This document shows, piece by piece, positions 8,114 to 17,044 of a stretch of 56,736 nt of DNA. Both the position numbers and the translations under genes were made by a program. The stretch is from Lederbergia galactosidilytica (lineage in GTDB: Bacteria > Bacillota > Bacilli > Bacillales > Bacillaceae_C), in contig NZ_JAGGKH010000023.1 of NCBI RefSeq assembly GCF_017873565.1, positions 1-56,736 of the forward strand. Reading direction: 5' to 3'. The notes under the pieces were generated by a model. That model was not told the origin of the DNA. It saw nothing but the letters and a program-made list of their open reading frames with translations, and ran no database searches. How positions within the stretch are numbered: the first letter of the stretch is position 1; each line of letters opens with the position of its first letter.

Positions 8114-9565
8114 ATGAAGACTTTTTTAGGTGGAATCATTCTCTTAATTCTCGGGTATTTTATATATGGAAGAATCGTTGAGAAAGCATTTGGCATCAAG
8201 CAGGATCGACCCACTCCCGCACTAGTTAATCATGATGGGGTTGATTACGTTCCAATGAGCACCTCAAAAAACGCCTTAATCCAATTGCTCAATATTGCGG
8301 GGACAGGCCCTATTTTTGGTCCTATTATGGGTGCCTTATATGGACCTGTAGCCTTTGTTTGGATTGTCATTGGCTCTATTTTTGCTGGAGCGGTTCATGA
8401 TTATTTAATTGGGATGATTTCGATTAGAAATCGGGGTGCCCATTTACCTGCACTAGCGAGCAAATTTTTAGGTCGTACGATGAAATACCTTGTCCATGTT
8501 TTAGCTGTTTTACTCCTTCTATTAGTTGGGACTGTTTTTGTCATTACTCCCGCTAACCTACTCCATGTGTTAATCGATGGGAAACTAGCCTTGAGTATTA
8601 TTCTATTCATCATCTTTAGTTATTATATTCTCGCGACACTTCTACCGATTGATCAAATTATCGGGCGATTATATCCCTATTTCGGAGCCTTGTTAATCCT
8701 AAGTGCCGCTGGAGTCGGTGTTGGGCTCGTCGTAATTGGAGCTCCCATTCCCGAATTGTCCTTTAGTCATTTTCATCCAGAGCAAGCACCGATCTTTCCT
8801 CTATTATTTTTTACCATTACATGTGGAGCCTTATCAGGATTTCATGCGACCCAAACGCCAATTATTTCTCGAACTATCCAAAAAGAAAGCCAAGGCAGGA
8901 AAGTATTTTATGGGATGATGATTGCTGAGGGAATTATTGCGATGATTTGGGCAGCAGCAGCGATGAGTCTATTTGATGGGCCCAATGAATTGAATGAACT
9001 TTTAAAAGTAGGAGGACCGGGAGCTGTCGTCAATAAAGTCTCCACTTCTCTACTTGGTGCACTTGGTGGGACACTCGCTGTACTCGGAGTAGTGGTCCTA
9101 CCGATTACCTCAGGAGATACTGCCTTCCGTAGCGCTCGGATGATCATTGCTGAATATTTAGGGTTAGCTCAAAGGAAGTTATCCAGTCGCTTATGGGTTG
9201 CCTTTCCTTTATTCATCATTGCTTTCTTACTAACAAAGATAGATTTCAATTTATTGTGGCGATATTTTAGTTGGGCTAATCAATCAACAGCTGTGATCAC
9301 CTTATTCATTGGTGCTATGTATTTATATATTGCTAAAAGAAATTATTGGATTTCACTTATTCCCGGAACCTTTATGCTTATCATGGTTTTTACTTATATT
9401 TTGCATGCAAAAATCGGTTTTCACTTACCGATGACCGCTTCTTGGGTAGGTAGTTTTATTGGAACTTTGTTCGTATTGATTATATTCTTCCACATTGCAA
9501 GAAAAGCGCGGAAAAATCAATGGCCTATCGAGGAAGAACTTTTCGACTGGAATCAGAGAGTTTGA
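8114..9565 (+). CDS. CstA-family carbon starvation/pyruvate transporter, short form
   Basis: About 483 residues from the ATG at 8114, which has AGGGGGAAGTGAA upstream. The longer in-frame reading from 8003 runs through an interspersed repeat and is rejected. The protein has about 13 hydrophobic segments and the CstA motifs GTGPIFGPIMGALYGP (near residue 60), AVHDY, SGFHATQTP near 240 and TSGDTAFRSARMIIAE near 335. CstA/BtsT proteins carry pyruvate or peptides across the membrane during nutrient stress. It is clearly shorter than E. coli CstA (about 700 residues). A repeat element supplies its upstream region. Confidence 0.88.
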   Translation: MKTFLGGIILLILGYFIYGRIVEKAFGIKQDRPTPALVNHDGVDYVPMSTSKNALIQLLNIAGTGPIFGPIMGALYGPVAFVWIVIGSIFAGAVHDYLIGMISIRNRGAHLPALASKFLGRTMKYLVHVLAVLLLLLVGTVFVITPANLLHVLIDGKLALSIILFIIFSYYILATLLPIDQIIGRLYPYFGALLILSAAGVGVGLVVIGAPIPELSFSHFHPEQAPIFPLLFFTITCGALSGFHATQTPIISRTIQKESQGRKVFYGMMIAEGIIAMIWAAAAMSLFDGPNELNELLKVGGPGAVVNKVSTSLLGALGGTLAVLGVVVLPITSGDTAFRSARMIIAEYLGLAQRKLSSRLWVAFPLFIIAFLLTKIDFNLLWRYFSWANQSTAVITLFIGAMYLYIAKRNYWISLIPGTFMLIMVFTYILHAKIGFHLPMTASWVGSFIGTLFVLIIFFHIARKARKNQWPIEEELFDWNQRV

Positions 9566-9641
9566 CCATATTCCCAATCTTATTTTTCGTAATTTTTCTC
9601 TTCTTTTAGTAAAATAATGATTTAGGAAGGAGGTTTATCCT

Positions 9642-9992
9642 ATGGAGAAGATTCGTATCGATGAAGTTCAACAATTAATTAATACTTTTGCTACAGAACA
9701 AGTTTACATACATTTAGAAACAACAAATGGAGCGTATGCTTCCCATAATGATGAAACATTTTTTTCAGCTGGAGCTTATATTCGCAATGCTGAAGTTTGT
9801 TACGAATATGGGAAGATTGTTGGGGAAGGCCCCTATCGTATCGGGCTAAAATTAGCGATTGGCTGGATCTACGCAGAGGGCCTTACCCATTTCGAGCTAG
9901 ATGAACAAGGTAGATTATTACTTGCTGGTCACGGATATGATGGAAAACTAGCCGTTGCTCTACAAATTAGCAAAACACCGTTTAAATATTAA
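9642..9992 (+). CDS. yojF: YojF family protein (DUF1806)
   Basis: A 116-residue soluble protein matching the Bacillus YojF/DUF1806 family in length and composition. Recognisable segments are IHLETTNGAYA, FFSAGAYIRNA and LAIGWIYAEGLTHFELDE. Its biochemical role is not established. In Bacillus it is paired with yojG (bshB2), which here lies about 400 bp downstream beyond a repeat element. AGGAAGGAGG precedes the ATG. Confidence 0.85.
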   Translation: MEKIRIDEVQQLINTFATEQVYIHLETTNGAYASHNDETFFSAGAYIRNAEVCYEYGKIVGEGPYRIGLKLAIGWIYAEGLTHFELDEQGRLLLAGHGYDGKLAVALQISKTPFKY

Positions 9993-9998
9993 TAGCGT

Positions 9999-10369
9999 GT
10001 GTTCAAAAAGAAGGATAAAAAGGACCAAGTCGGCTAAAAGCGCTGACGTAAATCGCTAACGTCCGACACTAGTACATCCTGTACATCGAAAGTTCAAGGC
10101 GGCGCAGTTTCGAGCAGCGGACCTGCACAATGCCCACAGGACGTGGGTGAATTTAGCAGAAGAACCTTTCCTGATACATGAGCACAAGGAAAGCTCCCAT
10201 GAATCCGCGTCACACGAAGGAAAAGTGGTTCTCTTTTCCGAGGAGCATAGAAACAAGCCAACGAGCTACCACAGGATGTCGTGATTTCGACGTTCGCCAC
10301 AGGACGTGGCGGTACTCAGTCGAAGATCATTTATCTAGCAGTGTCATTTTTACCGAACTTTTCGAACAC
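9999..10369 (+). repeat. MITE-like interspersed repeat with terminal inverted repeats
   Basis: A 371 bp non-coding element between yojF and bshB2. The ends are imperfect inverted repeats, GTGTTCAAAAAG..GATAAAAAGGAC against GTGTTCGAAAAG..GTAAAAATGACA, about 21 of 28 matching. The interior holds several short palindromic motifs of the type CCACAGGACGTGG and CCTGTACATC. A short reverse-oriented copy lies at 7964-8092. No target duplication is evident. Translations across it (for example 10056-10420) look random. Confidence 0.75.
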
Positions 10370-10395
10370 CCTCTAATAGAAAGGAATTGCTTTAT

Positions 10396-11079
10396 ATGGA
10401 AAAAGAACGTCATGTTTTAGTTGTATTTCCACATCCAGATGATGAAGCCTTTGGCGTCTCCGGAACAATGGCAAGTCATATCTTAAGTGGCACACCTGTC
10501 ACCTATGCTTGTCTTACTCTTGGAGAAATGGGAAGGAATTTGGGGAACCCTCCGTTTGCTACAAGGGAATCCCTTCCAGAGATTCGTAAAAAAGAACTTC
10601 AAGCATCGGCAGAAGCCATGGGTGTCACAGATTTACGAATGATGGGCTATCGCGATAAAACATTAGAATTTATTCCAGATGAGGAGTTAACTAATCTTGT
10701 CTTTGACTTGATTGAAGAATTGAATCCTTCCCTTGTTATCTCTTTCTATCCAGGATATTCTGTTCACCCGGATCACGAAGCCACAGGCCGTGCTGTCGTT
10801 CGGGCGATACGTAGACTTCCCAAAGAAAACCGACCAAAGCTTCACTGTGTCGCCTTTGCAAAGAATCACGAAGCAGAGATTGGTTTACCAGATATCAAGC
10901 ATGATATTAGCGCCGTTTCTGAACGGAAATTTGGCGCATTAAAAGCCCATCTTTCCCAAACTGTATGGATGTTAGCCGACTTAGAGAAGAAAATGACAGA
11001 AGAAAAAACAGGATTGCCAGAGCAATTTAGAACAGAACATTTTTGGACCTATAATTGGGATCAAGACAAAGTTTTATAA
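10396..11079 (+). CDS. bshB2: Bacillithiol biosynthesis deacetylase BshB2
   Basis: About 227 residues, PIG-L/LmbE family. The zinc-binding motif PHPDDE (near residue 13) has the full HPDD set including the catalytic Asp, and HPDH near residue 123 supplies the further zinc His. BshB enzymes deacetylate GlcNAc-malate to GlcN-malate in bacillithiol synthesis; BshB2 (YojG) is the partly redundant form usually next to yojF. ATG 10396 is chosen; TTG 10387 lies too close to the AAAGGA ribosome site. The repeat insertion upstream may have separated it from the yojF promoter. Confidence 0.9.
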   Translation: MEKERHVLVVFPHPDDEAFGVSGTMASHILSGTPVTYACLTLGEMGRNLGNPPFATRESLPEIRKKELQASAEAMGVTDLRMMGYRDKTLEFIPDEELTNLVFDLIEELNPSLVISFYPGYSVHPDHEATGRAVVRAIRRLPKENRPKLHCVAFAKNHEAEIGLPDIKHDISAVSERKFGALKAHLSQTVWMLADLEKKMTEEKTGLPEQFRTEHFWTYNWDQDKVL

Positions 11080-11085
11080 TGAAAT

Positions 11086-11112
11086 CGGCGGAAGAAATTC
11101 TGCCGTTTTTTT
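11086..11112 (+). terminator. Terminator after bshB2
   Basis: Eight-pair stem CGGCGGAA/TTCTGCCG (with one G-T) followed by seven T residues, starting 7 bp after the stop codon. Confidence 0.8.
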
Positions 11113-11223
11113 ATGTATTACGGACAATACAGATATTATCAGATTGGCTGTTGCGAGGAGTTTATTCGCCTTTTCACATTTTGACCTGTTCATGCTGGGT
11201 TTATCCTATCAGCAGAAACCAAA

Positions 11224-11261
11224 ATTAAAAATCGTAAAGAAGCGAGCCTTTACGATTTTTA
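11224..11261. terminator. Hairpin terminator between convergent genes
   Basis: Perfect 15 bp stem TTAAAAATCGTAAAG/CTTTACGATTTTTAA with an 8-nt loop. The A-rich and T-rich flanks let it work on both strands; it can end the minus-strand coiled-coil gene and back up the bshB2 terminator. Confidence 0.75.
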
Positions 11262-11307
11262 ATGTGCTTATGATGTTTTACTGAGAGAGATTTGACTTTC
11301 GATCACT

Positions 11308-11613
11308 TTACAGTATATCAATCACGACTCGGTGTTCCTTCACAGTCTCATCCAGATGTTTAAAACTACTTCTCATTTCCGTTGCCAACTGATCAAGTTT
11401 GAGCTCCATGCGGTCTTGCTTAACCTCCATGCGATCTTGCTTAACCTCCATGCGATCTTGCTTTTGCTCGATTCTTTCCTGACCACTGCTCAATCTTTCG
11501 ATGTCTGTTTCCATCCGTTCTTGTCCTGCTTTCAACTCTCTTATCTCAGAACGGATTTCGCCAAGTTCTTCTTTTAGCAAAGAGCGTAACATTTCTTTTA
11601 AATCATGATCCAT
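11308..11613 (-). CDS. Small coiled-coil protein with heptad repeats
   Basis: About 101 residues from ATG 11613, preferred because GGAG lies about 8 nt upstream. Nearly the whole chain is charged and helical. A heptad KQDRMEV is repeated almost perfectly three times near residues 50-72, encoded by a 21 bp DNA repeat (about 11395-11470). There is no signal peptide or membrane segment. Such proteins are common and uncharacterised in Bacillus; the sequence suggests an oligomeric coiled coil. It lies at the end of the FtsX-type ABC region on the same strand and may or may not belong to it. Confidence 0.7.
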   Translation of the reverse strand: MDHDLKEMLRSLLKEELGEIRSEIRELKAGQERMETDIERLSSGQERIEQKQDRMEVKQDRMEVKQDRMELKLDQLATEMRSSFKHLDETVKEHRVVIDIL

Positions 11614-11675
11614 GTTCATCACTCCAGTTTGTTTCTCCTATTTTATCACGTTTCGCGTGACAAAAGGACCATCTA

Positions 11676-14273
11676 TCAAATATTCTCTTGCTTCAACGCA
11701 TCGATAATATTTTCCTTCTTCACTTTGGAACTAGAATATAGCATTGCAATCCCAACAATAAGAAATACTGCTACTACAACAGATAACAAACTGAGCCACG
11801 GGAGGGTAAAGGGATAACTAAAGCTATTCATTAACACTCGGTAAATCAGAAGCATGATCGCAATACTAAGCGGAAGTCCGTATAATAAGGCTTTAACCCC
11901 ATAAAAGATACTTTCATAATTAATCATTTTATTAAAGCCTTTTGGTGTCATTCCCATTGATTTCAGCATCGCAAATTCACGTTTTCTTAGAGAAATACTT
12001 GTTGAAATTGTGTTTAAAATATTGGCAATGGAAATCGCTGTAATCAAACTAATAAAACCATACGTAAAAACAGATAGTAGCATGATAAGTTGTTCTTCTT
12101 CTTGCCTATTTTGATAGACATTATGAATATAGTGGCGAACTCGTTCTACTTCCTCAATCTTTTTCTGCGTTTTAAGTGGGTCTTTACTATTTAAATATAG
12201 GTAAACATTGTTTTCTTCCTCTTTTAAAGCCCCCTCACCTAATTGATTTAAAGTTGCCTCCGATACTATGAGATTTAATCCCCCAAGCCCTTCTGAGTGA
12301 ACTCCCATTGGCAGTTGGTTTGTTAATGTTGCAATCGTTATTTTATCTAAATTCGTTTCCTTGCCCGTCTCCCAATCCTCTGTATAAAGATCTAGTTTTT
12401 CACCTGTTTTTGTGTGGATGGCTTTCGTTTCAACATACTTTCCTGCCCCGCCATCCTCATATTTTGCTTTGTCAATAACGATAGCTGCTAAGCCGTTTTG
12501 AAGTTGATTGTAATCTGCCCCAACTTCTTTTGCATATTTTTTTAAATTTTCATCTTTTAATGCATATAAATTTATATAATATGGATATTTTCCATCTTGA
12601 AATTCTTGTTCAAATGTTGCAGATTCACGTAACGGATCTGCTATACTTTGCGGATCTATCCATGTTTTCAGATTATTTACCTGTGTCATGATATTATAAT
12701 CTGTCACCTCATCCATGGATATGATTGATTGAATGAGCTGATCATCACCTTCGTGATCTACCCCCACGCTCATATCATAATTCATTCCAATTTGAGAAAG
12801 TTCGGCAGATTTTTTAAGATTGTCTGTAAAATAGGAGACAGTTAAAAATAGAATGATACTAATAACGAGAGAAAAAACAGTGGCTTGGTAACGACGTTTA
12901 TTTCGTTTTAAATTCTTCAAGCCAATTTCTGCTTCAATCCCGAATAGTTTACGGACAAGTTTCGAGGTTTTGACCGCTTTCCCCGTTAATTTTACATCTG
13001 CTGTTTGGCGAATTGCATCGATAGCTGAAACACGTGACGCTCTTCTTGCCGGGATAAAGGTTGAAATAAAAATGGTTAGAATGGAAACAAGCACCGCAAT
13101 AAGAATAGAGCTGGCCGTGACTGTTACTCTTAGTCCCTCACTAACTCCAAAAACTCCCTGAATCATCTGATTGATGAACATAAACGTAATCCCCATCCCA
13201 ATGAGACCAGCGATAATGCCAATTGGAATACTTATAAGTCCAATTACAGCGCCCTCAAAAAAGACGGAATTTCGTTTCTGTTGTCTCGTTGCCCCAACAC
13301 TTGAAAGCATACCTAAATGTCTGGATCGTTCCGATACAGAGATGGCAAATGCATTATAAATGAGTGAGACAGAGCCGACAATAATAATCAGCATGATAAT
13401 CGCCGATAAGGTATAAAGAGTTGTGCGCATTCCCCCATTTTTCATCACACCAGAATATCTCAGCAAATCATGATTAAACTCATAATTTTCATGGGGGATA
13501 TTATGCTCCTCGGCAAATTCTTCTGTATCTTTAAAAATAGAGCCTTTCAGTTTCTTCAACACAACGGATGCATTCACACCGTTTTCTTTTTCGTTTGCCT
13601 CTTCATCAAAATACGAAATAGCCGTATAGCCTGGTGACCAAGGCGCCTCCCAAGTAGGACGCTTAATGATACCTACAATGGTGAATTCCCTTGCCTTAGT
13701 ATCCCTCAACTCTTCCTCCGACTTACCTTTTTGATCTGTCATATAGGAAAAGCTTTGGTCCAATGGATAATCAATTTCTTCGTCAAAAGCATAGCGCTCA
13801 CCGATATCAAGTGTCAGCACATCACCTATTTTATAGGGGACTCCTGACTTTTCACTCATTTCATCCGAAATAACGATTTCCTCAGCCATTTGCGGAAAGC
13901 GCCCTGAACTTAATTCGATAGGAAATTGTTCAAAACCTTGTTCATTATATTCTTTTATAAACAAATAAGGCTTGTACTTATCTTTTCCTCCATCTAAGAG
14001 GGCAAAGCCAAGATCTCTTGAAAGGATAACCTTTTCTGTATTCGCGTCCTTGCGAATCTTCTCTATTTGCTTCCCATCGACATTATGATAAACAAGATGC
14101 CATTCCCCATCCTCGGAAATCGTCTGTCTTTTCAATAAATCCATAAACGAGACACCAATGGTTGCCACCGCGGTTAACATGGCAACTGAAATAATCACAC
14201 CGATAATCGTAACAAGTGTACGGCGTTTATTTTGTATTAAATGTCTGATCGTCAGTTTGTTGACAATATTCAT
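11676..14273 (-). CDS. FtsX/MacB-type ABC transporter permease
   Basis: An 865-residue permease with duplicated FtsX architecture. The first TM (about 18-42) is followed by an extracytoplasmic domain of about 230 residues and a first FtsX core (about 275-420, containing SVSERSRHLGMLSSVGA). A second anchor (about 460-485) precedes another large extracytoplasmic domain and the C-terminal FtsX core (about 735-860, containing SISLRKREFAMLKSMGM). The start overlaps the ATPase stop (ATGA). This organisation is typical of peptide-antibiotic or lipid-handling mechanotransmission transporters run with a LolD/MacB-type ATPase. The substrate is not visible. Confidence 0.9.
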   Translation of the reverse strand: MNIVNKLTIRHLIQNKRRTLVTIIGVIISVAMLTAVATIGVSFMDLLKRQTISEDGEWHLVYHNVDGKQIEKIRKDANTEKVILSRDLGFALLDGGKDKYKPYLFIKEYNEQGFEQFPIELSSGRFPQMAEEIVISDEMSEKSGVPYKIGDVLTLDIGERYAFDEEIDYPLDQSFSYMTDQKGKSEEELRDTKAREFTIVGIIKRPTWEAPWSPGYTAISYFDEEANEKENGVNASVVLKKLKGSIFKDTEEFAEEHNIPHENYEFNHDLLRYSGVMKNGGMRTTLYTLSAIIMLIIIVGSVSLIYNAFAISVSERSRHLGMLSSVGATRQQKRNSVFFEGAVIGLISIPIGIIAGLIGMGITFMFINQMIQGVFGVSEGLRVTVTASSILIAVLVSILTIFISTFIPARRASRVSAIDAIRQTADVKLTGKAVKTSKLVRKLFGIEAEIGLKNLKRNKRRYQATVFSLVISIILFLTVSYFTDNLKKSAELSQIGMNYDMSVGVDHEGDDQLIQSIISMDEVTDYNIMTQVNNLKTWIDPQSIADPLRESATFEQEFQDGKYPYYINLYALKDENLKKYAKEVGADYNQLQNGLAAIVIDKAKYEDGGAGKYVETKAIHTKTGEKLDLYTEDWETGKETNLDKITIATLTNQLPMGVHSEGLGGLNLIVSEATLNQLGEGALKEEENNVYLYLNSKDPLKTQKKIEEVERVRHYIHNVYQNRQEEEQLIMLLSVFTYGFISLITAISIANILNTISTSISLRKREFAMLKSMGMTPKGFNKMINYESIFYGVKALLYGLPLSIAIMLLIYRVLMNSFSYPFTLPWLSLLSVVVAVFLIVGIAMLYSSSKVKKENIIDALKQENI

Positions 14274-14953
14274 GGACGAACCACCTCATCCTTGGTGATA
14301 CGGCCATCCTCAATGGCAATCACTCGATCTGCTTGCAGAGCAATCCGCTCATCATGTGTGATCACAATCAATGTTTGGTTATACGTTTTATTAAACATTT
14401 TTAAAAGATCTATGATTTCCTCACTGTTCTTACTATCCAGATTCCCAGTAGGCTCATCTGCTAACATTAAAGCAGGATTACAAATTAAAGCTCTCCCGAT
14501 AGAGACCCTTTGTTGCTGGCCACCAGAAAGCTGGTTCGGTAAATGGTTTAAGCGTTGTTCTAATCCTAGGCTTTTGACAATATCATCTAACTGTTTTCGA
14601 TCGACTTTATGACCATCTAATAAAAGTGGCAATGTGATATTTTCTTCAACGGTGAGCACTGGGATTAAATTATAAAATTGATAGATCAATCCAATTTGCC
14701 GACGTCTAAAAATCGCCAATTGCGTTTCATTCAAATTGTATATATCCGTATTGTCGACAAAAACCTTTCCACTTGAAGGTCGGTCAACCCCACCCAATAA
14801 ATGCAAAAGGGTCGATTTCCCGGAACCAGATGGCCCAATAATGGCGACGAACTCTCCATTCTGAATCGAAAAGGAAACATCATCTAATGCCTTTACAGCT
14901 GTTTCTCCTTTTCCATACATTTTAGATAGATGCTCAATTTTTAAAATCTCCAT
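14270..14953 (-). CDS. ABC transporter ATPase, MacB/LolD type
   Basis: A 227-residue ATPase. Walker A is GPSGSGKST (near residue 40), the signature LSGGQQQRVSIGRAL, Walker B LMLADEPTGNLD and the switch His lies in VITHDE. It matches the compact family serving FtsX-like permeases and is translationally coupled to the permease encoded downstream. An OmpR-family regulator and a kinase are encoded upstream on the same strand, and three 11-bp-spaced repeats lie in its promoter region. Confidence 0.93.
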   Translation of the reverse strand: MEILKIEHLSKMYGKGETAVKALDDVSFSIQNGEFVAIIGPSGSGKSTLLHLLGGVDRPSSGKVFVDNTDIYNLNETQLAIFRRRQIGLIYQFYNLIPVLTVEENITLPLLLDGHKVDRKQLDDIVKSLGLEQRLNHLPNQLSGGQQQRVSIGRALICNPALMLADEPTGNLDSKNSEEIIDLLKMFNKTYNQTLIVITHDERIALQADRVIAIEDGRITKDEVVRP

Positions 14954-15003
14954 TGTAAAACCTCCATTATTTTAACTGTTAAACTCAGTCTATCTATCTA
15001 AAA

Positions 15004-15030
15004 TGACTTTCAAGTGACTGTTAAGTGACA
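15004..15030 (-). promoter_or_regulatory. Candidate response-regulator operator, three direct repeats
   Basis: On the plus strand TGACT, TGACT and TGACA begin at 15004, 15015 and 15026, exactly 11 bp apart, each preceded by similar AA-rich bases; on the minus strand they read AGTCA-type repeats. They lie about 50-75 bp upstream of the ABC ATPase start. Helically phased direct repeats are the expected site of an OmpR-family dimer, here probably the regulator encoded at 16225-16908. Confidence 0.6.
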
Positions 15031-15095
15031 AAATCGTCACTTTGATTTACGTTAAAAGCTTGGCATTATCGATCCAAAAATCAAGTGCCTTTTAT

Positions 15096-15204
15096 CATTT
15101 ATGGGCCTCTTCGACCGGATGTGGGCTTCCCCGCTTACTTATGAGGTTCTCCGATCAAGTATGGGGTTCTTCACAAATTTATGGGGTTCCTTCTCAATTC
15201 TTCA
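15096..15204. repeat. Decayed tandem repeat, about 20 bp unit
   Basis: About five imperfect units of the form TATGGGGTTCTTC followed by 7-9 variable bases. It fills the gap between the kinase stop and the ABC promoter region. No gene or hairpin is apparent in it. Confidence 0.55.
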
Positions 15205-15220
15205 TTCTGCAAAAATCATT

Positions 15221-16222
15221 TTAAATAACCTGCTTATACATTTTTAGATGAAACTTTGTGCCTTTTCCTACCTCGCTTTGAACATCGATCGAGCCATTTT
15301 GGCTAGTCATAATGCTATGGGCCATAGCCAGTCCAATGCCTACACTCTCTTCACTTCCAGATTTTCCTTTATAAAAGCGTTTGAATATATAAGGCAAATC
15401 TTCCTTCAAAATGCCCTTCCCATTATCTATAATAATGATTTCCGTAAAGAGTGCATTTTCTGCAAAAGTAATTGTGATCGCTCCACCAATCCTCGTATGT
15501 TCAACACAGTTTTTCAAAATATTGATTAAAGCTTCGACTGTCCAATTAAAGTCGCCGTTGAAGGACACTTGTGGGTCTCCAGTAACAGACACCGTTTGAG
15601 CTTTAATATCCATTGGTATGAGCACAGGTTTCAAGGCCTTTTGGATTAACTCTTTTACATTGACCTTGTCCTTCTTAAAAATCACCGTACCTGCATCGAT
15701 TTTTGATAGTTTTAATAATGAGGATACGAGCCATTCAATTCGCTCGAGTTGTACTTGAATATTATGAACAAATTCTTTTCGTTTCTCATATGGCAAATCA
15801 TCATCACTTAATAAATCCGCCATCACGGTCATAGAGGTAATTGGAGTTTTCAACTGATGGGAAATATCTGAAATGGCATTCGTTAATCGAATTTTATCCT
15901 CTTGCAAAAGGGCTCCCTGTTCTGACAACATTAAAGTCACTTTGTAAATTTCACTTTTTAAAATGCTTAATTCTCCTTCACGATTATCACGAACATCAAG
16001 AAAATAATCCCCAGCTTGAATTTTTCGTAAATACTCGGACAATTTTTCGATCTCACGATATCTCCAGCGGGTCATAACAAAGCTACCTCCCAATAACAAA
16101 AAGGCCGTCATAAAGATCGTGATGGTTGCTGCTAGGGAAATAAAACTTCCAATGATAATTGCGATAACACTAATACATCCCATCACCCATATAAAAATTT
16201 GAACTTCACGATTCCGAAGCAT
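15221..16222 (-). CDS. Sensor histidine kinase with short sensor region
   Basis: A 333-residue kinase. Two membrane segments (about residues 9-28 and 31-51) are joined by almost no extracytoplasmic loop, a feature of intramembrane-sensing kinases that work with ABC transporters. The H-box SHQLKTPIT gives phospho-acceptor His122, followed by N-box NILKNCVEH, G-boxes DNGKGI and GIGLAMAHSI. It lies 2 nt after the regulator gene and upstream of an FtsX-type ABC transporter. I infer that transporter state or substrate is the input. Confidence 0.9.
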   Translation of the reverse strand: MLRNREVQIFIWVMGCISVIAIIIGSFISLAATITIFMTAFLLLGGSFVMTRWRYREIEKLSEYLRKIQAGDYFLDVRDNREGELSILKSEIYKVTLMLSEQGALLQEDKIRLTNAISDISHQLKTPITSMTVMADLLSDDDLPYEKRKEFVHNIQVQLERIEWLVSSLLKLSKIDAGTVIFKKDKVNVKELIQKALKPVLIPMDIKAQTVSVTGDPQVSFNGDFNWTVEALINILKNCVEHTRIGGAITITFAENALFTEIIIIDNGKGILKEDLPYIFKRFYKGKSGSEESVGIGLAMAHSIMTSQNGSIDVQSEVGKGTKFHLKMYKQVI

Positions 16223-16224
16223 CT

Positions 16225-16908
16225 CTAATCCCCAACCTTATATCCAAGGCCACGAATGGTTTTAATAATCTTTGGCTTTTGCGGTTCATCTTCTAATTTT
16301 TCTCGCAGTCTCTTAATATAAACTGTTAAGGTGTTATCGTTCACAAAGTCACCTGCCACATCCCAAATTTGCTCTAAAAGCTGATTGCGTGAGAGAACTT
16401 GGCCAATATGATTGGCAAAAATTAATAATAATCGGTATTCCAATGCCGTTAAAATAATTTCTTCCCCATTTTTATAAACTTTTCCTTCCAAAAGATGGAT
16501 ACGAATATTCTCTATTTCAACAAAGGATGTTGATTTTGGTTGCTTTTGATAGCGCCGTAATACAGATTTAATTCGCGAGAGTAATTCACGAATCCGAAAT
16601 GGTTTTGTGATATAGTCATCTGCTCCCATATCTAATCCCATTACAACATTCACTTCGTCATCAATTGCCGTTAAGAATATCACTGGAAGATCTCCACCCT
16701 GTTTTGCCAACTCACATAATTCATAACCACTTCCATCTGGCAAAGATAAGTCGAATAGACATAAATCAATTTCTTCTCGTTTTTCAGTTAATAGCTTTTT
16801 CGCTGATGTCGCATCATAGCATAACTTCGTTGAAAATTGTTCCTGTTTGAGTGAGTATTCTAGCCCAGAGGCAATTGTCTTATCATCTTCTACAATTAAA
16901 ATGTTCAT
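16225..16908 (-). CDS. OmpR-family response regulator
   Basis: A 227-residue regulator. The receiver has E7/D8/D9, phospho-acceptor D53 (LCLFDLSLPDG) and conserved K in DYITKPF. The winged-helix domain (about 130-225) ends in IRGLGYKV. It is the first gene of a regulator-kinase pair; the candidate target is the triple repeat at 15004-15030 before the ABC genes. The leader to the divergent gene at 17045 is about 135 bp and AT-rich. Confidence 0.93.
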   Translation of the reverse strand: MNILIVEDDKTIASGLEYSLKQEQFSTKLCYDATSAKKLLTEKREEIDLCLFDLSLPDGSGYELCELAKQGGDLPVIFLTAIDDEVNVVMGLDMGADDYITKPFRIRELLSRIKSVLRRYQKQPKSTSFVEIENIRIHLLEGKVYKNGEEIILTALEYRLLLIFANHIGQVLSRNQLLEQIWDVAGDFVNDNTLTVYIKRLREKLEDEPQKPKIIKTIRGLGYKVGD

Positions 16909-17044
16909 TATATCACCAGCCCTATCTCACTTAATGATTACAAATTTTACCAAATTATTCATTTTTTCCTAGTACAAATAGACCATTTCATATTATAATA
17001 AAAAGTAGAATACAATAATAAAAAGTTGGTGTGGACTATGTCAA

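Noticed and set aside
10056-10420. Open frames inside the 371 bp repeat
   Set aside because: Cys/Ser/Arg-rich random-looking translations on both strands of a non-coding repeat.
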